Shown here in pieces: positions 9,407 through 17,241 of a stretch of 64,000 bases of DNA; position 1 is the stretch's first letter; each line of letters opens with the position of its first letter. The DNA is from CAIKMD01 sp963803265 (GTDB lineage: Bacteria; Pseudomonadota; Alphaproteobacteria; ATCC43930; CGMCC-115725), in contig CAWDLZ010000017.1 in the NCBI GenBank assembly GCA_963803265.1, positions 186,001 to 250,000 of the forward strand. The letters run 5' to 3'. The translations under genes were made by a program, and so were the position numbers. The notes under the pieces are model-generated. The model was not told the origin of the DNA. It did no database searches and saw only the letters and a list, made by a program, of their open reading frames with translations.

Positions 9407-10387
9407 ATGGCACAATACGAAGTCACGGTCACGGCAATCCGGCAACTCACGCCGTCGATCCGCGAGCTCGTGCTGCAAACGAAGGATGGCGGGCCGCTCC
9501 CGTCTTACGGGCCGGGCGCGCATATTGAAGTCGAGGTGGAAACCGCGAGCGGCCGCGACATCCACGCCTATTCGCTGATCGGCGGGACGCCGTTCGCCGA
9601 CGATCCGCCCACCACTTGCCGCATCGCGATCGAGCGCCGCGCCGATGGCGCGGGCGGGTCGCGCTTTCTCTGCGACCGGGTCGCGGTCGGATCGACGCTA
9701 GGCATCTCGGCGCCGAGGAACAACTTCGCGCTCGAAACCCATAAGGCGAACCGGCTGCTGGTCGCGGGCGGGATTGGCATCGCGCCGATCTATGCGATGG
9801 CGCGGCGCTTGAAGCGGGAGGGTCTCGCCTTCGATCTGGTTTATGTCGTGCGCGACAAGGACGAGATGGCCTATCGCGACGAGATCGCGCAAGCAGCGGC
9901 GGGCCATGTCCTCTTTCACGACGAGGCCGGGGCGGCCGCGCCGCTCGATGTGAAGCCGTTGTTCAAGAAGCTCGTCTACCCATCCGAGGTCTATGTTTGC
10001 GGCTCCGATGCGTTGAACAAGGCGGTGGTCGCCGTGGCAAACGCATGCGGCTTGTCGCGGCTGCAAATCCACGAGCAGTGCTTCGCGCCGCCGCCGGCGG
10101 TAAAGCAGGACAACGCGCCTTTCGACGTGCTGTTGCGCCGCTCCGGCATTCTGCTCCACGTGCCGGCCGACGCCAGCATACTTGAGACCATGATGGCCAA
10201 CGGCTATACGCCGAAATTCTACTGCGGGCGGGGCGAATGCGGCATCTGTCCGATGGATGTGGTGTCGGCCGACGGGCCGATCGAGCATCGCGACCATGTC
10301 TTGAAGCCCGAGGAAAAGGCCGGCGACAAGCGCATGTGCATCTGTGTCTCGCGCGTCAAGGGCACGCGGGTCGTGCTCGACGCCTGA
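9407..10387 (+). CDS. PDR/VanB-family oxidoreductase (FMN, NADH, 2Fe-2S)
   Basis: Electron-transfer reductase passing electrons from NAD(P)H through flavin to a plant-type [2Fe-2S] cluster, usually feeding a Rieske oxygenase such as vanillate or phthalate demethylase. 326 aa. The N-terminal flavin domain contains HAYSLIGG (the RxYSL-type flavin motif with Ala-Tyr-Ser). The NAD domain has VAGGIGIAPIYAMA near residue 120 and VYVCGSDALN. The C-terminal ferredoxin domain has CGRGECGIC near residue 270, with the last Cys in MCICVSRVKG. No oxygenase partner is in the window, so the substrate is unknown. Divergent from the B12 operon; the riboswitch points the other way. Confidence 0.88.
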   Translation: MAQYEVTVTAIRQLTPSIRELVLQTKDGGPLPSYGPGAHIEVEVETASGRDIHAYSLIGGTPFADDPPTTCRIAIERRADGAGGSRFLCDRVAVGSTLGISAPRNNFALETHKANRLLVAGGIGIAPIYAMARRLKREGLAFDLVYVVRDKDEMAYRDEIAQAAAGHVLFHDEAGAAAPLDVKPLFKKLVYPSEVYVCGSDALNKAVVAVANACGLSRLQIHEQCFAPPPAVKQDNAPFDVLLRRSGILLHVPADASILETMMANGYTPKFYCGRGECGICPMDVVSADGPIEHRDHVLKPEEKAGDKRMCICVSRVKGTRVVLDA

Positions 10388-10418
10388 TTTTCCCCGATGC
10401 CAGCAAAGGAAGCGCACG

Positions 10419-10643
10419 ATGCCGTCCCCGATCCGCCGTAAGAAAGCGAAACGACCGAAGAAGACTTCTCAAAGCCCGGTCAAGCGTGCAGCGAAGGCAA
10501 CGCCGGCAAAGTTGCAGCCGCAGTCACAACCCGAGGAACTGACCGAAGCCGCCCACATGTTCGAGGCGGATCATGACGAGCCCGCGTTTATAAAAAAACT
10601 CAAGAAGATCGAGAGGGAGAAGCCGCCGAAGAAGGCGCCTTAA
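10419..10643 (+). CDS. Small Lys/Arg-rich hypothetical protein
   Basis: A 74-residue protein of unknown function. The N-terminal third is strongly basic (IRRKKAKRPKK), the middle is Gln/Pro-rich, and the C-terminus has an acidic patch followed by another Lys cluster (FIKKLKKIEREKPPKKAP). The chosen ATG at 10419 has AAAGGA eight bases upstream. It is 31 bp downstream of the reductase, so may be co-transcribed, and its stop overlaps the stop of the convergent hydrolase (TTAA). Composition could mean nucleic-acid binding, but no domain is recognised. Confidence 0.5.
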   Translation: MPSPIRRKKAKRPKKTSQSPVKRAAKATPAKLQPQSQPEELTEAAHMFEADHDEPAFIKKLKKIEREKPPKKAP

Positions 10644-11896
10644 TACGCCGTCTTGTTGATCTGCCCGGTGCCGGTGACGTACCAGCGCTCGCTCGGGAAC
10701 GGCTTGCCGGCGAGCCGCGCCATCATCCAATCGGCGATGTGAACGGAGGGGCTGGGCCCGAGATTGGCCGCGGGCACGCCGGCAATGCCGTGGCGAGCGT
10801 CCTGATAGACGATGAGACGCTTCGGGCCGTTGAGCTTCGCGAACAAGACCTCGGTGTGGATGAGCGGCGACAGTTCCTCGGCCTCGCCGGCAAGGCATAA
10901 ATAGGGGCAGCGGATTTTCTCGACATGGCCTTCCCAGGTCATGGTCTTGACGAAGTCGTCGAACTTCGTTTCGTCGGTATAGCCCGCCATCCACATGAAG
11001 CGCTTCTTGAAGGTCGGCGAGGCCTCCTCGAAGATCGTGTGACAGCCCGGCTCCAGGCAGGTCGCGGATACCGCGCAGGCGCGATAGCGGCTTTCATTGG
11101 CGACGAGAATGGTGCCGAAAAACGACCCGAAGCTGTTGCCGGCGACGCCGATGCGCTGCCCGTCGATCTCGGGACGGGCCGCGAGCCAGTCATAGAGCGC
11201 CGGCGCCGCCGCGATCCAATTCGGCATGCTGACGCGAATGCCTAAGAGCGGCGCTTCGTACTGGCCCGGCCCGTCCACCGCCAGCACGGCAATGCCGCGA
11301 TTGAGCCAGCGATCGCCGTAGAGCGCGACGCTCATCTCCTTGAAGCTGTCCATGCCGGGCAGCGACACCACCGCCGGGATCCGGCCCTCGGTGTAATCCG
11401 GCGGGAGATGAAGCCAGGCGGGGAGCGCGGTGTCCTGGAACGGAATCCAGGCCGGCTCGACGCGGTGATCGGCGAGCCGCGCATAATTGGCGTAACAGGC
11501 GCGCTTCTTCTGGTTCAGGAAGATGTTCTGCTCGTTGTTCTCGTCGAAGGTCCATTGCGAGGCGCCCCAATGCACCGCGGCCATGAAGTAATTGTCGCGC
11601 GCCGCGATCCTCTCGTCGCCTTCCTCGGCGAGGCGCGCCTTGGCCTCGCGGCGGCGCGCCACGGCTTCGAAGGCGGGGCCGATATCCGCCATCTTCTTCA
11701 CCCGCTCGCGGATGCCGGCGAAGTCGGCGGCCGCCTCCATGCCGCAGGGCGCCCACAGATAGATCGAGCGCGGCTGATCCCAATCGACGCCGTTGGCACG
11801 GATGATGTTGTCGATTGTCCAGCGCTGCTCGGTGAAACGGCGCGTCTTGGGCGCGCCGCGATGATCGAGGATCGGCTGCGGATGCGGCTGGTTCAT
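10640..11896 (-). CDS. Alpha/beta hydrolase family protein
   Basis: Serine hydrolase of the alpha/beta fold, 418 aa, similar in layout to FrsA/DUF1100 and pseudooxynicotine-hydrolase-type enzymes with a long helical N-terminal cap. The nucleophile elbow is GNSFGS near residue 250 and an oxyanion-type VVSLPGMDSFKE lies near residue 195. The acid is probably in CLAGEAEELSP and the His in DARHGIAG. There is no signal peptide. The substrate cannot be told from sequence. It separates cobC from the reductase and runs in the cobC direction, starting at ATG 11896; no link to cobalamin synthesis is evident. Confidence 0.8.
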   Translation of the reverse strand: MNQPHPQPILDHRGAPKTRRFTEQRWTIDNIIRANGVDWDQPRSIYLWAPCGMEAAADFAGIRERVKKMADIGPAFEAVARRREAKARLAEEGDERIAARDNYFMAAVHWGASQWTFDENNEQNIFLNQKKRACYANYARLADHRVEPAWIPFQDTALPAWLHLPPDYTEGRIPAVVSLPGMDSFKEMSVALYGDRWLNRGIAVLAVDGPGQYEAPLLGIRVSMPNWIAAAPALYDWLAARPEIDGQRIGVAGNSFGSFFGTILVANESRYRACAVSATCLEPGCHTIFEEASPTFKKRFMWMAGYTDETKFDDFVKTMTWEGHVEKIRCPYLCLAGEAEELSPLIHTEVLFAKLNGPKRLIVYQDARHGIAGVPAANLGPSPSVHIADWMMARLAGKPFPSERWYVTGTGQINKTAY

Positions 11897-11912
11897 ACGA
11901 ATCTCCTTAGGA

Positions 11913-12560
11913 TCACAGCGGGGGCTGGTTCACCGCGGCGACGCGCCAGCCACGGCCGACTCCCGGTCCGGCGATGCGGTCGATGCGGGTTAGCGACAGA
12001 TTATCGATGGCGAAGGCGAGCGCCGTCTCCGGGGCCAGGTCCAGCGCCAAGGCCAGCGCAGCGCGGATCGTGCCGCCATGCGCCACCGCCAGGATATCGC
12101 GCCCGGCAAAGCGCTGATTGAGCCGCTCGATCGCGCCATGCACCCGGGCCATCAATTGGACGAAGCTTTCGCCGCCGGGTGGCGTCTCATGCGCGGGCGC
12201 CAGCCAGAAGCTCTGCCAAGCCGGGCCGCGCCGCGCTGCCAGCTCGTCATAGCGCACGCCCTGCCAGGCACCGAAATTCTGCTCGATCAGGTCGGGCTCG
12301 ATCGCGATGCCGGGTCCGGGGATCGGATCGGGGCCGTCGAGCCCGGCCGCGACTAGCGCCGCCGCCGTCATATGCGTGCGCTTCAACGGGCTCGTCACCC
12401 AGGCTGCCTGCACCGGAAGGCGCTGCGCGAGACCGGCAAAGCTCGCGCCGTCCGTGACCTCGCAGGGAAAATCGGTCTGGCCATAGCAGCAGCCGCGATT
12501 GACGGTGACGGGCGCGTGCCGGACCCACCACCACCGCGTCATCGGCGTCTTCTCGGTCAC
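11913..12560 (-). CDS. cobC: Histidine phosphatase CobC (probable alpha-ribazole phosphatase)
   Basis: Branch-1 histidine phosphatase, likely removing the phosphate from alpha-ribazole-5'-phosphate or adenosylcobalamin-5'-phosphate at the end of the pathway. The catalytic motif is VRHAPV (R-H-A rather than R-H-G, as in CobC proteins), with the second His in AVAHGGTIRAAL; WVTSPLKRT and the Glu-bearing EQNFGAWQG complete the pocket. 215 aa. A GTG at 12560 overlaps the cobS stop (GTGA), which favours it over the ATG at 12542; the nine-base-rich VTEKTP extension is short either way. Function is inferred from its coupling to cobS. Confidence 0.88.
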   Translation of the reverse strand: MTEKTPMTRWWWVRHAPVTVNRGCCYGQTDFPCEVTDGASFAGLAQRLPVQAAWVTSPLKRTHMTAAALVAAGLDGPDPIPGPGIAIEPDLIEQNFGAWQGVRYDELAARRGPAWQSFWLAPAHETPPGGESFVQLMARVHGAIERLNQRFAGRDILAVAHGGTIRAALALALDLAPETALAFAIDNLSLTRIDRIAGPGVGRGWRVAAVNQPPL

Positions 12561-13324
12561 GACGACCACGCCACGATAGCGAGCAGGGACGCGACTTCGC
12601 CGCTCTGCTCGATCGCGCCCAGCACGTCGCCGGTCTGACCGCCGATCTGGCGCTGGGCCAGCCAGCCCATCGCCGCCATCGCCGCGCCGGCCGCGATCGC
12701 CGCGGCAAGCCCGGATCGGATGCCGGCAGCGACCAGCGCGATCGCGGCGGCAATGCCGCAGCTCGTCAGCGCCGCCCTCCGCTCGGGCCGCCCGGCCTCC
12801 GCGCCCAAGCCGTCGGCCCGCGCTGGCTCGAGGAGCCGCATCGCCATCGGCAGCAGGCCGCGCGCCAACGCATGGCTGGCAATGAGCGCGCCGAGAACGC
12901 CCCAACCGGCTCCGATCTGGCTCAGCGCGACGACGCGCAAGGCAATGCTGAACAGCAGCGCTAGCACGCCGTAAACGCCGATGCGGCTGTCCCGCATGAT
13001 GGCAAGCTTGTCGTCGCGCGTCACGCCGCCGCCGAACCCGTCGGCGGTGTCGGCCAGCCCGTCCTCGTGCAGGCCGCCAGTGACCAAGGCGGTCGCGCCA
13101 ACCGCGAGGAGCGCTGCGGCGATCGCCGGCAGACCCAGCGCCAAGGCGATCAAGTAGACAGTGCCGCCTGTTAGCCCGACTGCTAGGCCGACCAGCGGAA
13201 ACGCCCAGGACGCGCCGGCAAGATTGGTCAACGGGGCCGCGACGGCCCGGCGCAGCGGCAAGCGCGTGAGAAAAGTCAGGGCGGCAAGAAAATCCTCGCG
13301 CCAACTGTCGGGAAAGGCGCTCAT
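12557..13324 (-). CDS. cobS: Adenosylcobinamide-GDP ribazoletransferase CobS/CobV
   Basis: Membrane enzyme joining adenosylcobinamide-GDP with alpha-ribazole (phosphate) to form cobalamin (phosphate). 255 aa with several hydrophobic helices. The signature GGLHEDGLADTADGFGGG lies near residues 82-99, followed by IMRDSRIGVYGVLAL; these acidic residues bind Mg2+ and substrate. The N-terminus FLAALTFLTRLPL is the usual one. It is coupled to cobC by a GTGA overlap and is divergent from cobT across 94 bp, so the nucleotide-loop genes cobS, cobC and cobT are clustered here outside the riboswitch operon. Confidence 0.94.
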   Translation of the reverse strand: MSAFPDSWREDFLAALTFLTRLPLRRAVAAPLTNLAGASWAFPLVGLAVGLTGGTVYLIALALGLPAIAAALLAVGATALVTGGLHEDGLADTADGFGGGVTRDDKLAIMRDSRIGVYGVLALLFSIALRVVALSQIGAGWGVLGALIASHALARGLLPMAMRLLEPARADGLGAEAGRPERRAALTSCGIAAAIALVAAGIRSGLAAAIAAGAAMAAMGWLAQRQIGGQTGDVLGAIEQSGEVASLLAIVAWSS

Positions 13325-13418
13325 CGCGAATTCTTACCTCAACCGCCCGATGGCCGCCAGCGCGCAGGGCCTTTTTAGCTTGGCGCCAGACGGGCAATGC
13401 GGGAAAGTTCGAGCCTCT

Positions 13419-14480
13419 ATGCGACGGAGAACGAAGTTGGCCGCAAAAAACCCGCCCACGACGCTTGCGGAAATGCGCACGATCATCGGCTCGTTTCCGG
13501 GCCCCGACCGCGAAGCGGCCAGCGCTGCCGCCGCGCGCGAGGCGCAGCTCACGAAGCCAGCAGGTGCGCTTGGCAGGCTCGAAGAGATCAGCCGCTGGAT
13601 GGCGACCTGGCAAGGCAAGCATCCGCCGTCTTGCGTCCATCCGCGCGTCGCGGTCTTTGCCGGCAATCACGGCGTCGCGCGTCTCGGCGTCTCGGCCTAT
13701 CCGGCCGAGGTCACCGCGCAGATGGTGAAGAACTTCGTCGCCGGCGGCGCGGCGATCAATCAACTGTGCCGCGCTTTCTCTGCCGATCTGCGAGTCTATG
13801 AGATGGCGCTCGAGGAACCGACCAAGGACTTCACCGTCGAGCCGGCGATGAGCGAAGAGGAATGCGCGACCGCGATGGCCTATGGGATGATGGCGGTCGA
13901 GCCGGGGATCGATCTTCTCGCGGTGGGCGAGATGGGCATCGCCAATACCACCGCCGCCGCCGCCCTCAATGCCGCGATCTTCGGCGGCCCGGCCGCCCTG
14001 TGGGTGGGGCCCGGCACCGGCATCGCGGATGACGGCATGAAACGCAAGATCGCGGTGGTGGAACGGGCCGTCGCCCTGCACCGGCCGGCGGCCGGCGACG
14101 GCTTCGATCTGCTGCGCCGGCTCGGCGGCCGGGAATTCGCCGCTATGGTCGGCGCCATCATGGCGGCGCGGATGGCGCGGGTGCCGGTGCTGCTCGATGG
14201 CTATGCTGCCACGGCGGCGGCGGCTTCGCTCCACGCGCTCGAGCCTTCCGCGCTCGACCATTGCCTCGCCGCCCATCGCTCGGCCGAGCCCGGCCACCGG
14301 CTCCTGCTCGAGCGTCTCGGCCGGGCGCCGCTTTTGGACCTCGGCATGCGGCTCGGCGAGGCGTCGGGCGCAGCGCTTGCGATCGCGCTCGTCAAGGCGG
14401 CGCTGGCCTGCCACGACGGCATGGCGACCTTCGCCGAGGCCGGGGTGAGCGGCAAGGAGGACGGCCGGGACCCGCGTTGA
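13419..14480 (+). CDS. cobT: Nicotinate-nucleotide-DMB phosphoribosyltransferase CobT
   Basis: Transfers phosphoribose from nicotinate mononucleotide to dimethylbenzimidazole, giving alpha-ribazole-5'-phosphate for the lower ligand. About 353 aa. Family signatures are FAGNHGVARLGVSAYP near residue 78, the Q-M-V-x-N-F motif with a G-G-A-A-I-N-Q-L stretch, GEMGIANTT, and the C-terminal DLGMRLGEASGAALA with the catalytic-type Glu in FAEAGV. The start is uncertain; ATG 13419 is chosen, while the frame is open further upstream (antisense to cobS). Divergent from cobS. Confidence 0.92.
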   Translation: MRRRTKLAAKNPPTTLAEMRTIIGSFPGPDREAASAAAAREAQLTKPAGALGRLEEISRWMATWQGKHPPSCVHPRVAVFAGNHGVARLGVSAYPAEVTAQMVKNFVAGGAAINQLCRAFSADLRVYEMALEEPTKDFTVEPAMSEEECATAMAYGMMAVEPGIDLLAVGEMGIANTTAAAALNAAIFGGPAALWVGPGTGIADDGMKRKIAVVERAVALHRPAAGDGFDLLRRLGGREFAAMVGAIMAARMARVPVLLDGYAATAAAASLHALEPSALDHCLAAHRSAEPGHRLLLERLGRAPLLDLGMRLGEASGAALAIALVKAALACHDGMATFAEAGVSGKEDGRDPR

Positions 14481-14546
14481 CACGTCGTGCCGGCAAACGC
14501 ATCATCTGACGGAAAGGCCCATCGAGGCCCAGGGAAGGAGATGCCG

Positions 14547-15057
14547 ATGACGGTGACCACCGAGTCGAACCCTGCGCAAAGCTCGAGCGAAAGGCCCGCC
14601 GGGCGGCCTATCCTTTGCCCATGTCAGCGTGCCGTGCCGCGATCTCGAGGAAGGCAAGCTATTCTACAGCAAGGTGCTCGGCGGCGAGATGCGCGTCGAG
14701 ACCTCGACTTTCGCCTCGTTCCGCCTCGGCGGCGTCGATGTCGGGATCGGCAATGTCGGCTGCACCTTCCTCGAGCCCAGCACCGAATATCCGCATTTCG
14801 CATTCTTCTGCGGTCCCGAGGCGCTGGTGCAAATGAAGGAATGGCTCGCCGCCTGCGGCGTGCCGAGCTCCAATTTCTGGACGCGGAGCGGCGTCGAGGC
14901 GCTGATGTTCTTCCGCGATCCCTCGGGCAACATGATCGAGCTCTACTGCGAGCACGGCTTCGAGGGTGCCGACCAGCTGCCGCGTGGCCCGGCGCGGGGC
15001 CACGGCACCGCCGTCGATGTCGATAAGTTGCGCTATTCTCAGTGGCAGCTGCCCTGA
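14547..15057 (+). CDS. VOC (glyoxalase/dioxygenase) family protein, probable frameshift near 14612
   Basis: Single vicinal-oxygen-chelate domain; function unknown. FAHVSVPCRDLEEGKLFY begins the fold, with a metal-type His near the start, and FFRDPSGNMIELYCEHG carries the second-module Glu. The conserved part is in the frame ending at 15057, which lacks an ATG near its beginning (only a GTG at 14629 inside the domain). A strong ribosome site (GGAAGGAG, 14533-14540) precedes ATG 14547 in the neighbouring frame. Removing one base near 14612 joins the two into a 169-residue protein. The alternative is a shorter protein from GTG 14629, which would lose the first strand. It is followed by regB. Confidence 0.7.
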
Positions 15058-15114
15058 GGCGGTGTTGACTGAGGCGGCGTTGATCGGCACTCCGCCGGCG
15101 AAGACCACGCTATA

Positions 15115-16503
15115 ATGGCGCCAAACGGCCGGCGAGCACCGGCCGGGAGAGCGTGGATAGGCTTGCCGACCGCAATCGAGACAACTCAGCCCGAGCCTGG
15201 ATCCGGCGTTTCGGTCAGCCTGCGCAAGCTGGTGCTGATCCGCTGGGTGGCGGTGGGCGGCCAGGCGGTGACGCTGCTCGTCGTGCATGACATGCTCGGC
15301 TTCGATCTGCCACTAAAGAGCGCATTCACCGTGGTGGCGACCTCGGTGGTCCTCAACATCGCCGCGTCGCTGGCGCGCCGTGCCGGAGCGCGGCTGGGCG
15401 ATCGCGAGGCCGCGCTCTATCTCGCTTACGACACGTTGCAGCTCGGGATACTCCTGATGTTGACCGGGGGGCTGCAAAATCCCTTCGCGATGCTGATGCT
15501 GGCGCCGGTCACGGTTTCCGCCACGATATTATCGCGCTCGTCGGTGATCGGCCTCTCCGCGCTCACCGTGACCGCGATCACTGCGCTTGCCTTCTTTCAC
15601 CTGCCGCTGCCCTCGCGCGGCGGCATCCTGCTCGAGCCCGAGCCGCTCTACGTGCTTGGCGTTTGGACGGCGCTTGTGTGCTCGACGTTGTTCATTTCGT
15701 TCTATGTCTGGTCGGTCGCCGAGGAAGCGCGCAACATGCACGATGCCTACGCCGCGACCCAATTGGCCCTGGCGCGCGAGCAGCGCATCTCGGCGGTGGG
15801 CAGTCTTGCGGCCGCTGCCGCCCATCAATTGGGCTCGCCCCTCGCCACCATCGCCGTGATCGCCAGGGAGCTGGCGCGCGACCTACCCCCGGACTCGCCC
15901 TACGCTGCGGATATTGAGCTGCTGCTGAGCCAGAGCGAGCGCTGCCGCACGCTCCTCGCCGATCTCGCCCGGCAGCGCGATGGCGAGCAGGCTTCGCCTT
16001 TCGCGCGGCTGCCGTTTTCGGCGCTGGTCGAAGCCGCAGGCGAGCCCTATCTCGCGCCCGAGAAGACGGTGGATTACCGGATCGGCGCTGGCCGCACGCC
16101 GCAAGGTCAACCGGTCGAGGAGCCGCTCGTGCGGCGCAGTCCCGAGATCATGCACGGGCTCGGCAATCTTATCCAGAACGCCGTCCAGTTCGCCGCCAAG
16201 GACGTTACCGTCACCTCCAGTTGGAGCGAGGACACGGTCGCGGTGGACATCGCTGATGACGGGCCGGGCTTTCCCGCGTCGGTATTGGCGCGCATCGGCG
16301 AGCCCTATATTTCGGGACGCACTGCCTTGGCCCAGCACATGGGGCTCGGCATCTTCATCGCGCAAAGCCTGTTGGAGCGCACCGGCGCGCGCCTCAGCTT
16401 TGGTAATCTGGCCGATCGCGGCGCGCATGTCGTGATCGAATGGCGGCGCGGGACCTTGGCATCGATCGAGGAAAAGCCGTCGCTGCGGGAGGCAGGGGAA
16501 TGA
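15115..16503 (+). CDS. regB: Redox sensor histidine kinase RegB/PrrB
   Basis: Membrane histidine kinase that senses aerobic respiratory flux and quinone redox state and phosphorylates RegA. 462 aa with about six N-terminal membrane helices. It has the RegB hallmark quinone-binding heptapeptide GGLQNPF near residue 120. The H-box reads AAAHQLGSPLATI near residue 240, with the phospho-acceptor His followed by Gln where RegB proteins usually have Glu. The redox-active Cys sits in SQSERCRTLL. The ATPase domain shows NLIQNAVQFA and DDGPGFP. The stop overlaps the regA start (ATGA). The start is moderately uncertain; ATG 15115 is used, though the first 35 residues are not conserved-looking. Confidence 0.9.
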   Translation: MAPNGRRAPAGRAWIGLPTAIETTQPEPGSGVSVSLRKLVLIRWVAVGGQAVTLLVVHDMLGFDLPLKSAFTVVATSVVLNIAASLARRAGARLGDREAALYLAYDTLQLGILLMLTGGLQNPFAMLMLAPVTVSATILSRSSVIGLSALTVTAITALAFFHLPLPSRGGILLEPEPLYVLGVWTALVCSTLFISFYVWSVAEEARNMHDAYAATQLALAREQRISAVGSLAAAAAHQLGSPLATIAVIARELARDLPPDSPYAADIELLLSQSERCRTLLADLARQRDGEQASPFARLPFSALVEAAGEPYLAPEKTVDYRIGAGRTPQGQPVEEPLVRRSPEIMHGLGNLIQNAVQFAAKDVTVTSSWSEDTVAVDIADDGPGFPASVLARIGEPYISGRTALAQHMGLGIFIAQSLLERTGARLSFGNLADRGAHVVIEWRRGTLASIEEKPSLREAGE

Positions 16504-17090
16504 GCAACGATCCGCCGTCGGACGATGGCACCGCGCCGGCTGATTTCTCGCGCCAGCCCGCGGGCGACCGCAGCTTGCTGATCGTCGATGACGACGAACC
16601 CTTATGCCAGCGTCTGGCGCGCGCGATGGAGCGCCGCGGCTTCGTCGTCGCGACCGCCGACAGCGTGCGCTCGGGTGTTGCGCTGGCGATCGCGCGGCCC
16701 CCTGCGTTCGCCGTCATCGATCTGCGGCTCGGCGACGGCAGCGGGCTCGAGATCGTCGCCGCGCTACGCCAAGCGCGGCCGACGGCGCGCATCGTCATCC
16801 TGACGGGCTATGGCAACATCGCGACGGCAGTGGCGGCGGTGAAGGCTGGCGCGCTCGATTATCTGCCCAAACCCGTGGATGCCGACGCGGTCGAACGGGC
16901 GCTGTTGGCGAGCGAAGCCGGGCTGCCGCCGCTGCCCGAGGATCCGATGTCGGCCGACCGTGTCCGATGGGAACACATCCAGCGCGTTTTCGAGCAATGC
17001 GACCGCAATGTCTCCGAGACGGCACGGCGCCTTAAGATGCACCGCCGCACCCTGCAACGCATTCTCGGCAAGCACGCGCCGCGCAACTAG
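16500..17090 (+). CDS. regA: Redox response regulator RegA/PrrA/ActR
   Basis: Global regulator of respiration, CO2/N2 metabolism and electron-transport genes in Alphaproteobacteria. 196 aa. The receiver has the acidic pair in IVDDDEP, the phospho-acceptor Asp in FAVIDLRLGDGSG, Thr in ILTGYGNIATAV and Lys in YLPKPV. After a short linker comes the almost invariant RegA helix-turn-helix around residues 155-195 (DRNVSETARRLKMHRRTLQR). The ATG at 16500 overlaps the regB stop, so the pair is translationally coupled. The receiver-linker-Fis layout and kinase partner leave little doubt. Confidence 0.95.
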   Translation: MSNDPPSDDGTAPADFSRQPAGDRSLLIVDDDEPLCQRLARAMERRGFVVATADSVRSGVALAIARPPAFAVIDLRLGDGSGLEIVAALRQARPTARIVILTGYGNIATAVAAVKAGALDYLPKPVDADAVERALLASEAGLPPLPEDPMSADRVRWEHIQRVFEQCDRNVSETARRLKMHRRTLQRILGKHAPRN

Positions 17091-17241
17091 ACGTCATCGT
17101 TACCAGGGCTTAACCATGCCGCGCGCGTCTCACTCACGGCGTCGCGGCTTCTTGCGCGTGATTAATCGTTCTGTAAAGGCCGCCGGACTAGGCTTTGCGA
17201 CGGAAGGGGCTCGCCACGAACACGAGCCCGAATGTGATAGA

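Noticed and set aside
11913..14483. 856-codon minus-strand open frame spanning cobC, cobS and the antisense of cobT
   Set aside because: Only its last ~215 codons (CobC) make a protein family; the rest is out-of-frame or antisense to cobS and cobT.
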